A DNA stretch of 64,000 nt from Candidatus Defluviibacterium haderslevense (GCA_016712225.1 JADJRL010000003.1:4787501-4851500), one strand, 5' to 3'. Positions 37,504-47,150 are shown, counted from the stretch's first letter. The notes: generated by a model not told the origin, from the letters alone. Made by a program: numbers and translations.

Positions 37504-38424
37504 TTAATCCAACCATTCATTCATTTTTTCAAAAAAATCATTTAAGCCTTCCTTACCATTGGCGCTTTTTAGCGTATGGTCGGCTCCCTTATATTCCATA
37601 AAAGTTAAATGAGTCTTGCCCTGCTTATTAAATTCATCCCTTAAAAATCTACCTGTTTCAATGGGTGTACTTTTATCATGCGCTCCCTGGGCCACAAGAA
37701 TTGGAACTGTAATTTTGTTATAGAATTCCATGGGATCTATAAATAATACAGAATTCCAATATTTATATGGGTGACCGTAAAAAACTTTATCGATATGGTC
37801 AGGGTTCGCTTTGATATCAGTGTAAATGGTATCCAGGTTAACATCATACCCTAAATTTCTTATTAAAATTCTTAATTCCTCTTCAAACTTTATTCCACCA
37901 CTCCCAACAATTACCAAATTTGAAATTTTATTATTAATAGTTGCAATTTTTGCCGCAGTGGTTCCACCTTCAGATACTCCAAAAAGTATCATTTTTTCAT
38001 AAATATTGCGCTCATCACTGAGTATTTTATTTATAAAATAATTTTGATTTGTAACCCACACATCGAAGTAATTATGCTCATTAAATTGCTTACTGGGTTT
38101 TCTAAATATTTCAGTTGTCCAACTTGAAATATATCTCTTTTGTAAAGCATATATTTTATAATTTCCCTTCAAGGTTGAAAAATAATGCTTCAAATAGTAT
38201 TTTATACTATTATAGCCAGACCCACTGATGAAAAATATTACTTTGTCTGGTTTGCCTTTCCCTTTTTGAATAGAAAAATAGGTAGATGCATATCCATCCT
38301 CCATAACCATGGTCTTTTCTTGAGGTGGAGAGAAAGTAGCATCACAGAAATATCCCATATATTTAACAGAACTGCAACACATTAAAAGCATTGTAAATCC
38401 TGCTAATACTAATTTTCTAAACAT
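37504..38424 (-). CDS. Alpha/beta hydrolase lipoprotein
   Basis: 306 residues with a short signal ending in MLLMCCSS (Cys near 16-17). The nucleophile elbow is LFGVSEGGTTAA (Ser near 159). The acid is probably in VAQGAHDKSTPIE and the His in KGADHTLK. It resembles dienelactone-hydrolase or serine-aminopeptidase type hydrolases. The substrate is unknown. It lies in the single-orientation accessory array, followed 3' by the B/A intergenic element. Confidence 0.8.
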   Translation of the reverse strand: MFRKLVLAGFTMLLMCCSSVKYMGYFCDATFSPPQEKTMVMEDGYASTYFSIQKGKGKPDKVIFFISGSGYNSIKYYLKHYFSTLKGNYKIYALQKRYISSWTTEIFRKPSKQFNEHNYFDVWVTNQNYFINKILSDERNIYEKMILFGVSEGGTTAAKIATINNKISNLVIVGSGGIKFEEELRILIRNLGYDVNLDTIYTDIKANPDHIDKVFYGHPYKYWNSVLFIDPMEFYNKITVPILVAQGAHDKSTPIETGRFLRDEFNKQGKTHLTFMEYKGADHTLKSANGKEGLNDFFEKMNEWLD

Positions 38425-38557
38425 AGTTCTCTTTATCAGAGTTTTTAATCTTCATATCTTTTGCATAGTGCAGTATATATATGTTATTGGCAACCAAATT
38501 TCCCAAGCAATTCGGCTCCCCTTCCAATGCTTTCATTTTTCTCATAGGTTAATTCTT

Positions 38558-39829
38558 CTAATTTTCAGATAATTCCAAGTAAATCAAAGTTAAAGCAGCA
38601 ATTGTCATAATTATTAATGCCAAAAAGCCCAGAATATTAGTTAATCTTCCATTCACGTTTTCTCCCATTATTTTTTTGTTATTCGAAATGTGTAAGATAA
38701 TTGCAATTAGAACAGGAGCTGTTAATCCATAAAGAATAGCTGTATATATCAACGACTGAATTGGAGTAATGCCAATGTAGTTCAAAGATAAACCTAAAAT
38801 TAATGATATCGCAATGATTATATAAAATGCTTTGGCATCATGAAATTTTTTGTCCAGCCCTTGTTCCCAGCCAAATGTCTCTGTAATAATATAAGATATA
38901 GAACCACTTAATACAGGAATTGCAATAAGCCCCGTTCCGATGACCCCTACAGCAAAAAGAAGATAAGCTAGGTTCCCAGCTAATGGTTTTAATGCCATTG
39001 CCGCTTGTTCAACGGTATCAATTTGATGGATGCCACCTTTAAATAAAACAGTTCCACTAGTAAGAATGATAAAATACATAACTAATCCTGAAACGGTCAT
39101 TCCAAAATCTACGTCTTGGTTAATCTCATGAATTATCTTTTTGTTTACAATCAAATGTTTTCTTTTGTTTTTCATTTCTTCAACCTCTACCGATGCTTGC
39201 CAAAAGAAAAGATACGGTGAAATGGTAGTACCAAGTATACCCACTAAAATTGCTATAAAGTCTTTATCAAATTTTATAGTTGGAATAAAAGTTGATTTAA
39301 TTATTTCTAAGAAATCCTGTTTATACAAAAACGGCACAATAAAATAAACCAACATTACAATGCATAAATATTTTAGAACAGATGCAATTTTTTGATATGG
39401 CAAATAGATTATTAAACCAAGAAGGATAATCGTAAAAAGAACACTGAAATAATTAGCATCAATAGCTGGAAACAAAAGGTTTCCAACAGCACCCATACCT
39501 GAAATGTCAGCACCAATATTCATTACAATAGCAGGAAAGCTAAACAAAAGCATTAAATACAAAATGGGTTTTGGATAGTGTTTTTTAAGTGTCCCTGTCA
39601 AACCTTGTGAGGTTACCAACCCAATTCTCGCACACATTTGCTGAATGGATGCCATAAGAGGAAAAGCAATAATCGCTGTCCATAATGTAGCAAGTCCAAA
39701 TGCAGCACCTGCTTGAGAATAAGTTGCAATTCCAGATGGGTCATCATCACTTGCACCTGTCACAAGACCTGGTCCAAGTTTTTTCCAACTATTAAAAAAT
39801 TTAGTTGAGAATATTTTCTTCTTTATCAT
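38558..39829 (-). CDS. Nramp-related divalent metal transporter with non-canonical motifs
   Basis: 423 residues with about eleven membrane segments. The N-terminus GPGLVTGASDDDPSGIATYSQAGAAFG corresponds to the TM1 metal-binding region, but the usual DPGN is DPSG. The TM6 region reads ISPYLFFWQAS where transition-metal Nramps have MPHxLYLHS, so the metal-coordinating Met is missing. That suggests a different ion preference (for example Mg2+, or weak selectivity), which is inference. Its ATG overlaps the stop of the small membrane protein at 39826-40011 by 4 bp. Confidence 0.84.
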   Translation of the reverse strand: MIKKKIFSTKFFNSWKKLGPGLVTGASDDDPSGIATYSQAGAAFGLATLWTAIIAFPLMASIQQMCARIGLVTSQGLTGTLKKHYPKPILYLMLLFSFPAIVMNIGADISGMGAVGNLLFPAIDANYFSVLFTIILLGLIIYLPYQKIASVLKYLCIVMLVYFIVPFLYKQDFLEIIKSTFIPTIKFDKDFIAILVGILGTTISPYLFFWQASVEVEEMKNKRKHLIVNKKIIHEINQDVDFGMTVSGLVMYFIILTSGTVLFKGGIHQIDTVEQAAMALKPLAGNLAYLLFAVGVIGTGLIAIPVLSGSISYIITETFGWEQGLDKKFHDAKAFYIIIAISLILGLSLNYIGITPIQSLIYTAILYGLTAPVLIAIILHISNNKKIMGENVNGRLTNILGFLALIIMTIAALTLIYLELSEN

Positions 39830-40011
39830 TTTTTAATTAGTTGTTGAATGGTCGGTAAAAAGACAGCCAAGATGAGTAGAACGGGAGTAGTCATATTTAT
39901 TCTTATGAAAAAATTCGGTTTAATGTCTTGGCGAAAATACCAATATAAATTTGTAGCTAAACAAAATAAGCAAATCATAATTGTCAGAATAGTAAGTATT
40001 TTATGTTTCAT
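39826..40011 (-). CDS. Small two-helix membrane protein coupled to the Nramp-like gene
   Basis: 61 residues from the ATG at 40011 (MKHKILTILTIMICLFC...). The frame is open up to 40245, but that upstream part is not protein-like and the ATG at 40011 gives a clean two-membrane-segment protein ending LAVFLPTIQQLIKK. Its stop overlaps the transporter start by 4 bp, so it may be an accessory subunit. Family unknown. Confidence 0.6.
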   Translation of the reverse strand: MKHKILTILTIMICLFCLATNLYWYFRQDIKPNFFIRINMTTPVLLILAVFLPTIQQLIKK

Positions 40012-40290
40012 AGTTGTTGTTTGTCTTTTCACTTTTTGCAGACCTATTCGGGTTAGTACTGTCCCAATTGATTGGTTATAACTCAAAAGAAAGTTGTTTC
40101 TTTCAAAAATTAAAAAGCAAAAAAGATGGATCAACTTTTGCCGATCTATAAATATAATTTGCATTATCGAATCTTCAAAGTCTGGTTTCGCCCGCCAGGC
40201 GATAAAGCCACTACTTGGACCTGGTATATTGGGGAAATTTTTCATATTTAATTTCCAATTGAGCTAATTCTTAAAACAATATTATATTTA

Positions 40291-40352
40291 AAGCCTGAAA
40301 TTAATACTTAAATTTAAAACTTTCAATATTTATTTGGAAAAACATGATGAAT
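40291..40352. repeat. Dispersed element copy 2 (A block, 5' part)
   Basis: Contains AGCCTGAAATTAATACTTAA and TTTCAATATTTATTTGGAA, the latter an imperfect hairpin whose stem is kept by a G-U pair. It matches copies at 42.93, 45.94 and 49.92 kb and lies 3' of the gene at 40478-42115. Confidence 0.8.
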
Positions 40353-40477
40353 GTCATTTTTTTACATTACAAGGATGCAAGAGTGATGCTTTGCAACAAT
40401 TCAGCTGGATTAAAATCTTTATTGTTAGACGCAACCAATTTGCCATCTTGAGGTTTCAAGTCCGTCAAGTTAAACAA

Positions 40478-42115
40478 TCATTCTATTCCTTTTAATGATT
40501 TTACAAATGTAGGTACTGCTGTTTCCATATGTCCAAAAGCTGAATAAACTTCAACTTTCAAATTAATACCCTTATATTTTGATGACTCTAATATATGAAC
40601 GAATGAATTAAAATTGTCACTGCCTTCGGTTCCTGTACTATCTTCGATATCCTCCTTGGCACCAAAAGTCAACCATAAATTTTGTTGTATTGAATTGTCA
40701 TAAACTACACTTTGTTTAAATTGATCCATCAAAAACTTATTGCCATAATGAAGTGAAGGACTTGCCGCAACATAATTTTTGAAAGTATGGTCCGTATTTA
40801 GTATCTCCTGCATTAAAACAAACAAAGTAAAATAGGCTCCTAAAGAATGTCCCATCAAGGTTCGGCTATTGGTTTTCGTCCGATATGCTTTGTCAATATA
40901 AGGTATGAGTTCATTTTTGATAAAGAATAAAAAATTGAAAGCACCACCGCTGATCGGAAAACTATCTTTTGGCGACGCTTTTGGAAATGTGTAATCTCTA
41001 TTCCTAAATGAATCCATCATTACAAAATCCTTATACCCAATGCCAACTAAAATAGCTTTTGAATGAATTTCATTCGTTGCATCAGCAATAATATCAAAAT
41101 AAACATTTGCATCTAAAAGATAAATGACCGGGAAATTTTGATTCTTCTTCTTTGCATAATCTTTAGGCAAGCTAACGAAAATCGAAAACGAATCATTTAC
41201 ATTTTTAGAAAACAATGTAGCAACCGGAATGGATTCCTTTTCTTCCCATTCATCTTCACGTAACTTATTTTTTTTGTCGCTTACCAGTGCTGTTACAAAA
41301 AGTCGGTAATGATGTGGTGGAACACTCCATTCTCCCTGACTGCTGGTTCGGACAAAACTTTTTGCGCTCCCTCCCAACTTCACTTCATAATAAATAGGAT
41401 GAGTCGTTCTCTTCGTAGGGATAAATTCAATGGCTACAACAAAACTTCCCTTCAGATACACTTTGTATGGCGTCAAATCAAACTTTAACCAACCCTCTTG
41501 AATTTGCTTAGTTTGGATTATGCTTGTTTCAATAATTCGCTCAGATGGTCTATTCCCCGCATACTTGTAAAAATTGATTCTGAAGGTACCGCTGTCCTTT
41601 CTTGATTGGTTGATATGCAGGTTTACCGAAGTTATTTTTGAAATTATCGTGTCCAATTGAATCCTTTGAGCAATTTCAAAAATGTCATTTTGATGGGTGC
41701 TACCATCCGTAAAATGAGTTATTGTTCCCGTTTTTTTAATTCCAAACTTACGTTCCACCAATTTACTTGCAGTTACTACAACAGTATTCAAAGTGCTAGT
41801 CTTTTCTTTCAGTTGAAATGTTTTTTTATGAGTGATTAAAATACTTTGAATAGGAATATTTAATTCTGAGTATCCAACCATAGATAAAGTCAATGTATCA
41901 TTCTCGTTTTGTAATGGAATCACAATGGAGAACGAACCATCATCCAAGGAACTAGTTCCAATGTTCTTTTTCTTGATTCCAATATTTACAAACGCCAAAA
42001 CGCTTTGATGATCTGAATCAACAACTACTCCCGTTAGAATGGTTTGCGCTATTGATGAATAGCTTACTCCAAATAGAAGTAGTGCGGTAAAGATGTATTT
42101 GATTAAATAAATCAT
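40478..42115 (-). CDS. CarboxypepD_reg-like domain fused to an esterase-D type alpha/beta hydrolase
   Basis: 545 residues from the ATG at 42115, where a signal peptide begins (LIKYIFTALLLFGVSYSSIAQ); the frame is open to 42361 but the upstream 82 codons are not signal-like. Residues about 23-110 are a carboxypeptidase regulatory-like domain (LTGVVVDSDHQSVLAFVNIGIKKKNIGTSSLDDGSF), as at the N-terminus of TonB-dependent receptors, followed by a VVVTASK segment. The C-terminal part (about 300-545) is an esterase of the enterochelin esterase/IroE group with GHSLGAYFTLF and the catalytic His in FGHMET. The middle ~180 residues are unassigned and resemble a beta-sandwich. A siderophore- or ester-processing outer-membrane role is inference. 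Confidence 0.75.
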   Translation of the reverse strand: MIYLIKYIFTALLLFGVSYSSIAQTILTGVVVDSDHQSVLAFVNIGIKKKNIGTSSLDDGSFSIVIPLQNENDTLTLSMVGYSELNIPIQSILITHKKTFQLKEKTSTLNTVVVTASKLVERKFGIKKTGTITHFTDGSTHQNDIFEIAQRIQLDTIISKITSVNLHINQSRKDSGTFRINFYKYAGNRPSERIIETSIIQTKQIQEGWLKFDLTPYKVYLKGSFVVAIEFIPTKRTTHPIYYEVKLGGSAKSFVRTSSQGEWSVPPHHYRLFVTALVSDKKNKLREDEWEEKESIPVATLFSKNVNDSFSIFVSLPKDYAKKKNQNFPVIYLLDANVYFDIIADATNEIHSKAILVGIGYKDFVMMDSFRNRDYTFPKASPKDSFPISGGAFNFLFFIKNELIPYIDKAYRTKTNSRTLMGHSLGAYFTLFVLMQEILNTDHTFKNYVAASPSLHYGNKFLMDQFKQSVVYDNSIQQNLWLTFGAKEDIEDSTGTEGSDNFNSFVHILESSKYKGINLKVEVYSAFGHMETAVPTFVKSLKGIE

Positions 42116-42855
42116 AATTTCATCATATTGATCTCTTATGCTTTGGTTCAAATATTCACAGAATAAAATTAGTCGTGAATTAATTTGACCTAATAACAAT
42201 TCCGATGTCCCTGCTATTCCATATCCTGTCACCGACATTCCAGAAAACGAAATCAAGCTTGACTTTTGAGGCAATGCTAAATCGATGATTTGCATTTGAT
42301 GATTAAGATGTTTATTAGTGATATTTTCTGCGGATATTTTTTGTGTAGCCCCTGTGATCATTTATATCAATCTCTTTGAATTAAAACAACTCCAATCATT
42401 TCCATGTCGGTTGTGATTTCATTTTAATTATTAAATCCATGCATGAAGTCAATGATCATTTGCAAACCATAACCCTCAGTTGTACTTTCCAATTTTTATT
42501 AGGTTTGATTTTTCAATCATAAAACCCTAACACCATTATTGAATACTGAACTTGCCTCACACTGTCAAAATCAACTTCCTAGGCTATTACATTATTGTCC
42601 AAAACTCTAAAAAAATAATGATTCCAATTAACTAAATCCTTTAAAAGAACTGGTCATCCGGCTTTCAATGGTGTAGGGTATTCCCAATTCTAAAGCAATA
42701 AAATTGGGTAGCCCTGTTCATTAGGCCATATTTCTCTTAAATTATTTTTAATAACAATATTTAATTTCTATTTCTGGCACTTACTTGCAGTAATTTGTAA
42801 GTAATCCACCCACTATGCATTACGTATAAATCACACAATAGTCGACATCTACTTC

Positions 42856-43080
42856 AAAACCAAGCCCTTGGAAAATGGATTTGCAAGCATCAACATATTT
42901 AGACATTTCTTTATAGTTTGGTATTCCATTTAAAGCCTAAAAATAATATTTAATCTTAAAACTTCCAATATTTATTTGGAAAAACTTGTCTAATGGTTAA
43001 TGCTTAATAACTAATGAATAAAGGCTATTTTTCTAAATATTAGCTTGTAAAAAGGAATGTTTCCGTACAATTTAGTAATA
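42856..43080. repeat. Gap carrying dispersed element copy 3 and a second repeat (C)
   Basis: Within the gene-free stretch 42116-43126, block C (42856-42897, with TTGGAAAATGGATTTGCAAG) recurs at 47107-47150. Block A runs from 42933 (AGCCTAAAAATAATATTTAA, TTCCAATATTTATTTGGAA) to 43080 (GGAATGTTTCCGTACAATTT). It lies directly 3' of the hydrolase gene at 43127. I see no gene elsewhere in the gap. Confidence 0.8.
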
Positions 43081-43126
43081 TAAAACTTCTAGTCTTTAGC
43101 CCAATGTTACTTTAGGAAATACAGAT

Positions 43127-44149
43127 TTAACTTATTGTTTCGTTGTCTTTGTCATCCTGTTTTTTACGATCCCGAACTTGCATTTCCTTTATTTCTAATG
43201 CAATTGTGTCAGGTTGTCGAAATGGCATGTTTACGTGACCAGTGTTTAATTCAATGAGCTTTCCTTCTGATAAATTCGATAAATAGTCTTTATAAAGTCT
43301 ATTTTTTCCTTCAATTTCTTGAGCAATCAATTCATTGGATTCTCCAGCCAAAACAACACGTCTGAAATCATCTATTTCAAGAGAACATATAATGGTGGTA
43401 GGAATATTCGGCACTGCTTTAGCCTTTCTTATTTCTTCATATAAATCATCAACATTGGCTGCTTCTCTTGAGCCGGACAACAACCATTGTATACTTTCAT
43501 GGTCGTTAATTAGTTTTTCTTTAATTTCATGAGGCCATGATTTAAGCTCTTCGGCAAATAATTTTCTATATATTCTTTGGAATTTTTTGACCATGGGTAC
43601 TAGTCCTAAGATATTTCTACCTAAACTGTAGCTTGCAATTTTGAGCAGTAAACCAGACGATTTGTAAATTTTCGGCGGTTTTGGTTTATCATTTAATTTT
43701 ATCTTTCGTAATTTATTTAATTCTTCAGGCATGTAATGATTAAAGTCTTCATGCGCTGGGTCAAGTAACACAAGTCCTGAAACGTCTTTTTGATAAAGTG
43801 TTGCAAAATGACGGGCATACAACCCACCAAGTGAATGACCTACTAAAATGTACGGTTTAGGCAATTTTGCAATTTCCAATAATTCATGAAGCTCTTGAGT
43901 AACTGTAAGAGAAGTACGGGGCAATATGCACGTTGAACTATATCCTATTCCCATTCTATCATAAATAAAGGCAGCAGATTGGGCAGATACTTTTTTCTGA
44001 AGCTCATAATAATCAAGTCCTACTGTTCCTGCTCCAGAAATAAATACCACTGTTGGACCACCATTACCTTCTTGAGATGCCCAAATTTTGCCACTCTTTA
44101 ATTCGAATATATGTCCGATACCAGGGGCTGAAATTTCAATATTGCTCAT
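43127..44149 (-). CDS. Alpha/beta hydrolase
   Basis: 340 residues without a signal peptide. Visible are the oxyanion region VFISGAGTVG, YDRMGIGYS, the nucleophile elbow ILVGHSLGGLYAR (Ser near 111) and a late catalytic His in ELNTGHVNM. The cap region (about 150-230) is basic and helical. The substrate is unknown. It is unrelated in sequence to the other alpha/beta hydrolase at 37504. Confidence 0.84.
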   Translation of the reverse strand: MSNIEISAPGIGHIFELKSGKIWASQEGNGGPTVVFISGAGTVGLDYYELQKKVSAQSAAFIYDRMGIGYSSTCILPRTSLTVTQELHELLEIAKLPKPYILVGHSLGGLYARHFATLYQKDVSGLVLLDPAHEDFNHYMPEELNKLRKIKLNDKPKPPKIYKSSGLLLKIASYSLGRNILGLVPMVKKFQRIYRKLFAEELKSWPHEIKEKLINDHESIQWLLSGSREAANVDDLYEEIRKAKAVPNIPTTIICSLEIDDFRRVVLAGESNELIAQEIEGKNRLYKDYLSNLSEGKLIELNTGHVNMPFRQPDTIALEIKEMQVRDRKKQDDKDNETIS

Positions 44150-44452
44150 TGGATCTTGTTAATTTTTAGGTTTTTTGAGTTGTAGTTGATCGTCACATAA
44201 TTACAGCTAATTCTAAGAAAAGTTGAAACCTTCAAAAAATAAAATTGGTGGATCTATTTTTTCAAGGAATCATCTTTTATTGAAGATATCCGAATCTTTA
44301 TAAATAATCCCAAATAGAATTGTCCAATTCAAGTAATTCATTGTTAAATCATTAAGATATTACTGTTAACCCCATATCAGAGCTTGATCCTTTTGACTTC
44401 TACAAGGAATGGGTTTTAAATGCATTGGTTGCCTTCACGGTCGCATACCCTA
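44150..44452. other. Intergenic, no feature recognised
   Basis: 303 bp between the hydrolase and GNAT genes. No copy of the A block and no gene-like frame was found. Confidence 0.45.
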
Positions 44453-44974
44453 TTATTTCAGTTCAAGCTTCATCATGAGGTCAGTCTGTTCGTCATCACC
44501 CAATTTGAAAAGGTGTTTATCAAACACTACGAAACCGTTTTTCTTGTAAAAGTTTATGGCTTTCAGATTTTCTTCCCATACTCCCAACCAAACATAGTCG
44601 GCGCATTTTTGCCTGGTTATTTCGATTGCTTTATCAAACAGTAATTGTCCAACACTTTTACCTTGAAAAGCGTTCAACACATAAATCCGTTCTATTTCAA
44701 CAGCCCTATCGCCTTGTAGTTCTGTTTGCGACGGTCCAAAATTCAATTTTAAATAACCAATTTCCATGTCTTCAAGTATCGCAAAATAAAACGCTGCATT
44801 GTTGTCGTTAAGCTCGACAGTCAATCTATTAATAGAAAATGCTTCGTCCAGATATTTCTGAATATTCTCTTCTGTGTTTCCCGAGGAGAAAGATTCAAAA
44901 AAGGTCTGTTTACTCAAACTTTGTAATTTATCTATATCGTCAAGGGGTACTTTTTGTATATTAATGTCTGTCAT
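44453..44974 (-). CDS. GNAT-family N-acetyltransferase (PaiA-like)
   Basis: 173 residues. The order EIERIYVLNAFQGKSVGQLLFDKAIEI (Q-G-K-S-V-G acetyl-CoA loop), then YVWLGVWEENLKAINFYKKNGF, matches the PaiA/spermidine acetyltransferase-like GNAT group. The acceptor may be a polyamine or small amine, which is inference. It is an isolated gene in the accessory array. Confidence 0.84.
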   Translation of the reverse strand: MTDINIQKVPLDDIDKLQSLSKQTFFESFSSGNTEENIQKYLDEAFSINRLTVELNDNNAAFYFAILEDMEIGYLKLNFGPSQTELQGDRAVEIERIYVLNAFQGKSVGQLLFDKAIEITRQKCADYVWLGVWEENLKAINFYKKNGFVVFDKHLFKLGDDEQTDLMMKLELK

Positions 44975-45154
44975 AATATCCTTTCAGTTTCGTTGGTATG
45001 GTTGCTCTTATTGGATCTGGTTAAAATAGTGAACCGCTATTTTTTTATCAACAAAAATAATACTTAAGTTTTTATATTCAAAAATATGATACCAAAATGA
45101 GATTAGAAGCTTTGAGATGTCAAGTTAATACTAGACTAATCACCCCTTATATGA

Positions 45155-45805
45155 CTAGCTAATCCAAGTTTGATGATGATAAATTACCCGCCACTTTCCT
45201 TTATGTTTTTGAACAATGTATCTATCACCATGCCCACAATTACGCCCACAATTAGAATCAATATCGAAAATCAATAATTTACCATCTTTGGATATAAGAG
45301 GATTAGAGAACTGTATATATGAATCTACTTTGTAATGCTCTTTTAATATTTTAAAACCATCTTCAACTGAATTCATTTTAAATATTGAATCAATAGATAT
45401 CTGTTTAATAGTTATTTTAATTACTCTTAAGGGATCTAATGTAAAGTTTTCCAGATCCGAAATTTGATCATAAAAATACTGTAAGTCATTAGTATCAAAA
45501 ATATGCTTTCTATTTAAGAATTTGAGTTCAGATTTTGAAATATAAATCCTTCCATATTGTGGTGGTGGAGGTGGTAATGAGTGCGGATCAAAAAACTGTG
45601 GTGAATCTTGAAATGAATTTGAATTATCATCAGGACTTTTAATAACTTTTGCTAACTCATTTAAAATTGCAACATCAGAATCGTAATAGTAAAATCTCAT
45701 AAAATCATCAATGATTTCGTAGTAATTCTCGTATTTGGTATGGACCTGGTCATAACAAGCAAATAACCCAGATATTAATAGGAAAAGAATTAAAAAAACT
45801 CTCAT
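45155..45805 (-). CDS. Lipoprotein of unknown function
   Basis: 216 residues with a lipobox (ISGLFACYD, Cys near 17). A Pro-rich run (SLPPPPPQYG) sits near residue 77, and the C-terminus ends VQKHKGKWRVIYHHQTWIS, the kind of strand found at the end of SnoaL/NTF2-like or DUF4878 domains. Two close cysteines (CGRNCGHG) may bind metal or form a disulfide. I do not recognise the family. It follows 130 bp after an A-block repeat. Confidence 0.55.
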   Translation of the reverse strand: MRVFLILFLLISGLFACYDQVHTKYENYYEIIDDFMRFYYYDSDVAILNELAKVIKSPDDNSNSFQDSPQFFDPHSLPPPPPQYGRIYISKSELKFLNRKHIFDTNDLQYFYDQISDLENFTLDPLRVIKITIKQISIDSIFKMNSVEDGFKILKEHYKVDSYIQFSNPLISKDGKLLIFDIDSNCGRNCGHGDRYIVQKHKGKWRVIYHHQTWIS

Positions 45806-45937
45806 TGGATTGCTAATTAATGGGCCCTAATACATTGGAAAGTATAACATGCCTAGTAATTGGAACTGATATATAGGATAAGACTTTCATACTGAAAATT
45901 AGATTGATAGTCAGATTCAATGTACTCTTCGATTCAT

Positions 45938-46052
45938 AGCCTGAAAATAATACTTAAATTTAAAACTTCCAATATTTATTTAGAAAAACATTATTAATGT
46001 TCATTTTTAAGGCACCAACCTTGTAAAAGGCATGTTTCCGGACAATTTATTG
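45938..46052. repeat. Dispersed element copy 4 (A block)
   Basis: Contains AGCCTGAAAATAATACTTAA, TTCCAATATTTATTTAGAA and, 55 bp on, CATGTTTCCGGACAATTTAT. It lies between the antitoxin gene (3' side) and the lipoprotein gene (5' side), in the 405-bp gap 45806-46210. Confidence 0.85.
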
Positions 46053-46210
46053 GTTTCAATGAAGAATCATAGTTTTGAAATTGAGGCAGGCAGAGCATTT
46101 TAGCAGGTTGATGATTTTCTAATTATAAAGACAAATTTAAGATTTTTTATAGAATAAAAACCTAATTGCTCAGTTTGCATTAATCTCCGGCAACTTGCTG
46201 CACGACCTGC

Positions 46211-46516
46211 CTAGCTTAATTCGTATTCCTGTTTTTTGATCTTGTACTTTATAGAAGCATTTAATGCAGAAAATATTTTTAGCAATGTCGATAAGGTAAT
46301 ATTGCCTGTATTGTTTTCAATTTTTGAAATTTGAGCTCGTTGAACTCCAACCAATGCTCCTAATTCTTCTTGAGTTAAATTGCGTTCTATTCTAAGTTGT
46401 TTAATGTGTTCAGCAAGAATTTCAATTTTGAGGTCATGTTCATATTTGTCTCTTTTATGAGTTCCTATTTTTCCTAGAGATTTATCTTTTAATTCGCTTA
46501 AACCAATTGTTTTCAT
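46211..46516 (-). CDS. HigA-like XRE-family antitoxin
   Basis: 101 residues. A Cro/C1-type HTH occupies about 35-90 (IEILAEHIKQLRIERNLTQEELGALVGVQRAQISKIENNTGNITLSTLLKIFSALNA). The charged N-terminus is typical of antitoxins encoded after a RelE/HigB toxin. Its ATG lies 4 bp after the end of the inactivated toxin gene at 46521-46877. It should bind its own promoter, and with the toxin lost it may persist as a solitary regulator. Confidence 0.85.
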   Translation of the reverse strand: MKTIGLSELKDKSLGKIGTHKRDKYEHDLKIEILAEHIKQLRIERNLTQEELGALVGVQRAQISKIENNTGNITLSTLLKIFSALNASIKYKIKKQEYELS

Positions 46517-46520
46517 TTAT

Positions 46521-46877
46521 TTATTTTTTTTTACTTTGTATATATTTTACCTTAATTCGCTCTGCTTTTTGGATTTCATTTATTGGAGTTTTATTTGTTT
46601 TCTTGTCTAGTCCATGTGTTCCAAGTATCAATGTTTTTTGTTCATCTTCTTTATTCCAAAATGCAAAGATTCTATAGAATTTTTCTGAATCTTGAACCTT
46701 AAATTCAAATATTCCATCACTTTCTTTTAATTTTTCAAACCAATATCCTTTTATTCCGGCTTCAGTTTTTTCAAAGCATATTAAAAATTTAATTTAAATT
46801 TTCAGAGGTAAATTGTAGTAATAATTACTGGCTTCCTCCAGAAGTTCTACTACAATTTTCTTTGAAAACACTTTCAT
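46521..46877 (-). pseudogene. RelE/HigB-family toxin gene interrupted by one in-frame stop
   Basis: Reading from the ATG at 46877 gives 27 codons (start MKVFSKKIVVELLEEASNYY), then TAA at 46794-46796, and then in the same frame a full toxin remainder: FLICFEKTEAGIKGYWFEKL, DGIFEFKVQDSEKFYRIFAFWN, TLILGTHGLDKKTNKTP, ending at 46521. Family members continue through this point (typically KIQ or KIR), so a single CAA-to-TAA type change fits. No frameshift is needed: the whole span is 119 codons including the stop. It is the toxin half of a type II TA pair with the downstream antitoxin intact. Confidence 0.82.
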
Positions 46878-47078
46878 AGTACAAAAGTACAAAATGTTTC
46901 CAAATATGGAACGTTTTTTAATCTATTTTATTTGGAGTGTAGCAAAAACACAAAGGAAAGTTGAACAAACTGTCTAGTCCTCTAGGCGAGAAGTCCTGAC
47001 CTGTAAGGTTCTATATAGGTAAAGGCTTCCATATTAAATTTCCAATGGAATGTTATTTTTAAATCAATATCCTATTAG

Positions 47079-47150
47079 AAGCCTGAAAATAATACTCAAC
47101 ATCCAAAAAAAACTAGGCGCTTGGCAAATGGATTTACAAACATTAACTTA
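47079..47150. repeat. Dispersed element fragment (A start) plus repeat C
   Basis: AGAAGCCTGAAAATAATACT (47079-47098) matches the start of block A and then stops matching. Repeat C (CTTGGCAAATGGATTTACAA) follows at about 47107-47150. Both lie in the 483-bp gap 46878-47360, which otherwise shows only an unconvincing 61-codon frame on the plus strand. Confidence 0.65.

Noticed and set aside
40012..40245. Upstream extension of the small membrane protein by 78 codons
   Set aside because: The encoded residues show no family resemblance and bury the membrane-protein start at 40011.
40424..40430. GTTAGAC followed by GC, matching the integron core GTTRRRY
   Set aside because: It is on the strand opposite to the array genes, and no matching RYYYAAC partner or attC-like fold lies at suitable distance. 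A 7-base degenerate motif occurs by chance.
42116..42361. Upstream extension of the esterase fusion by 82 codons
   Set aside because: The sequence is not signal-like, and the ATG at 42115 begins a standard signal peptide.
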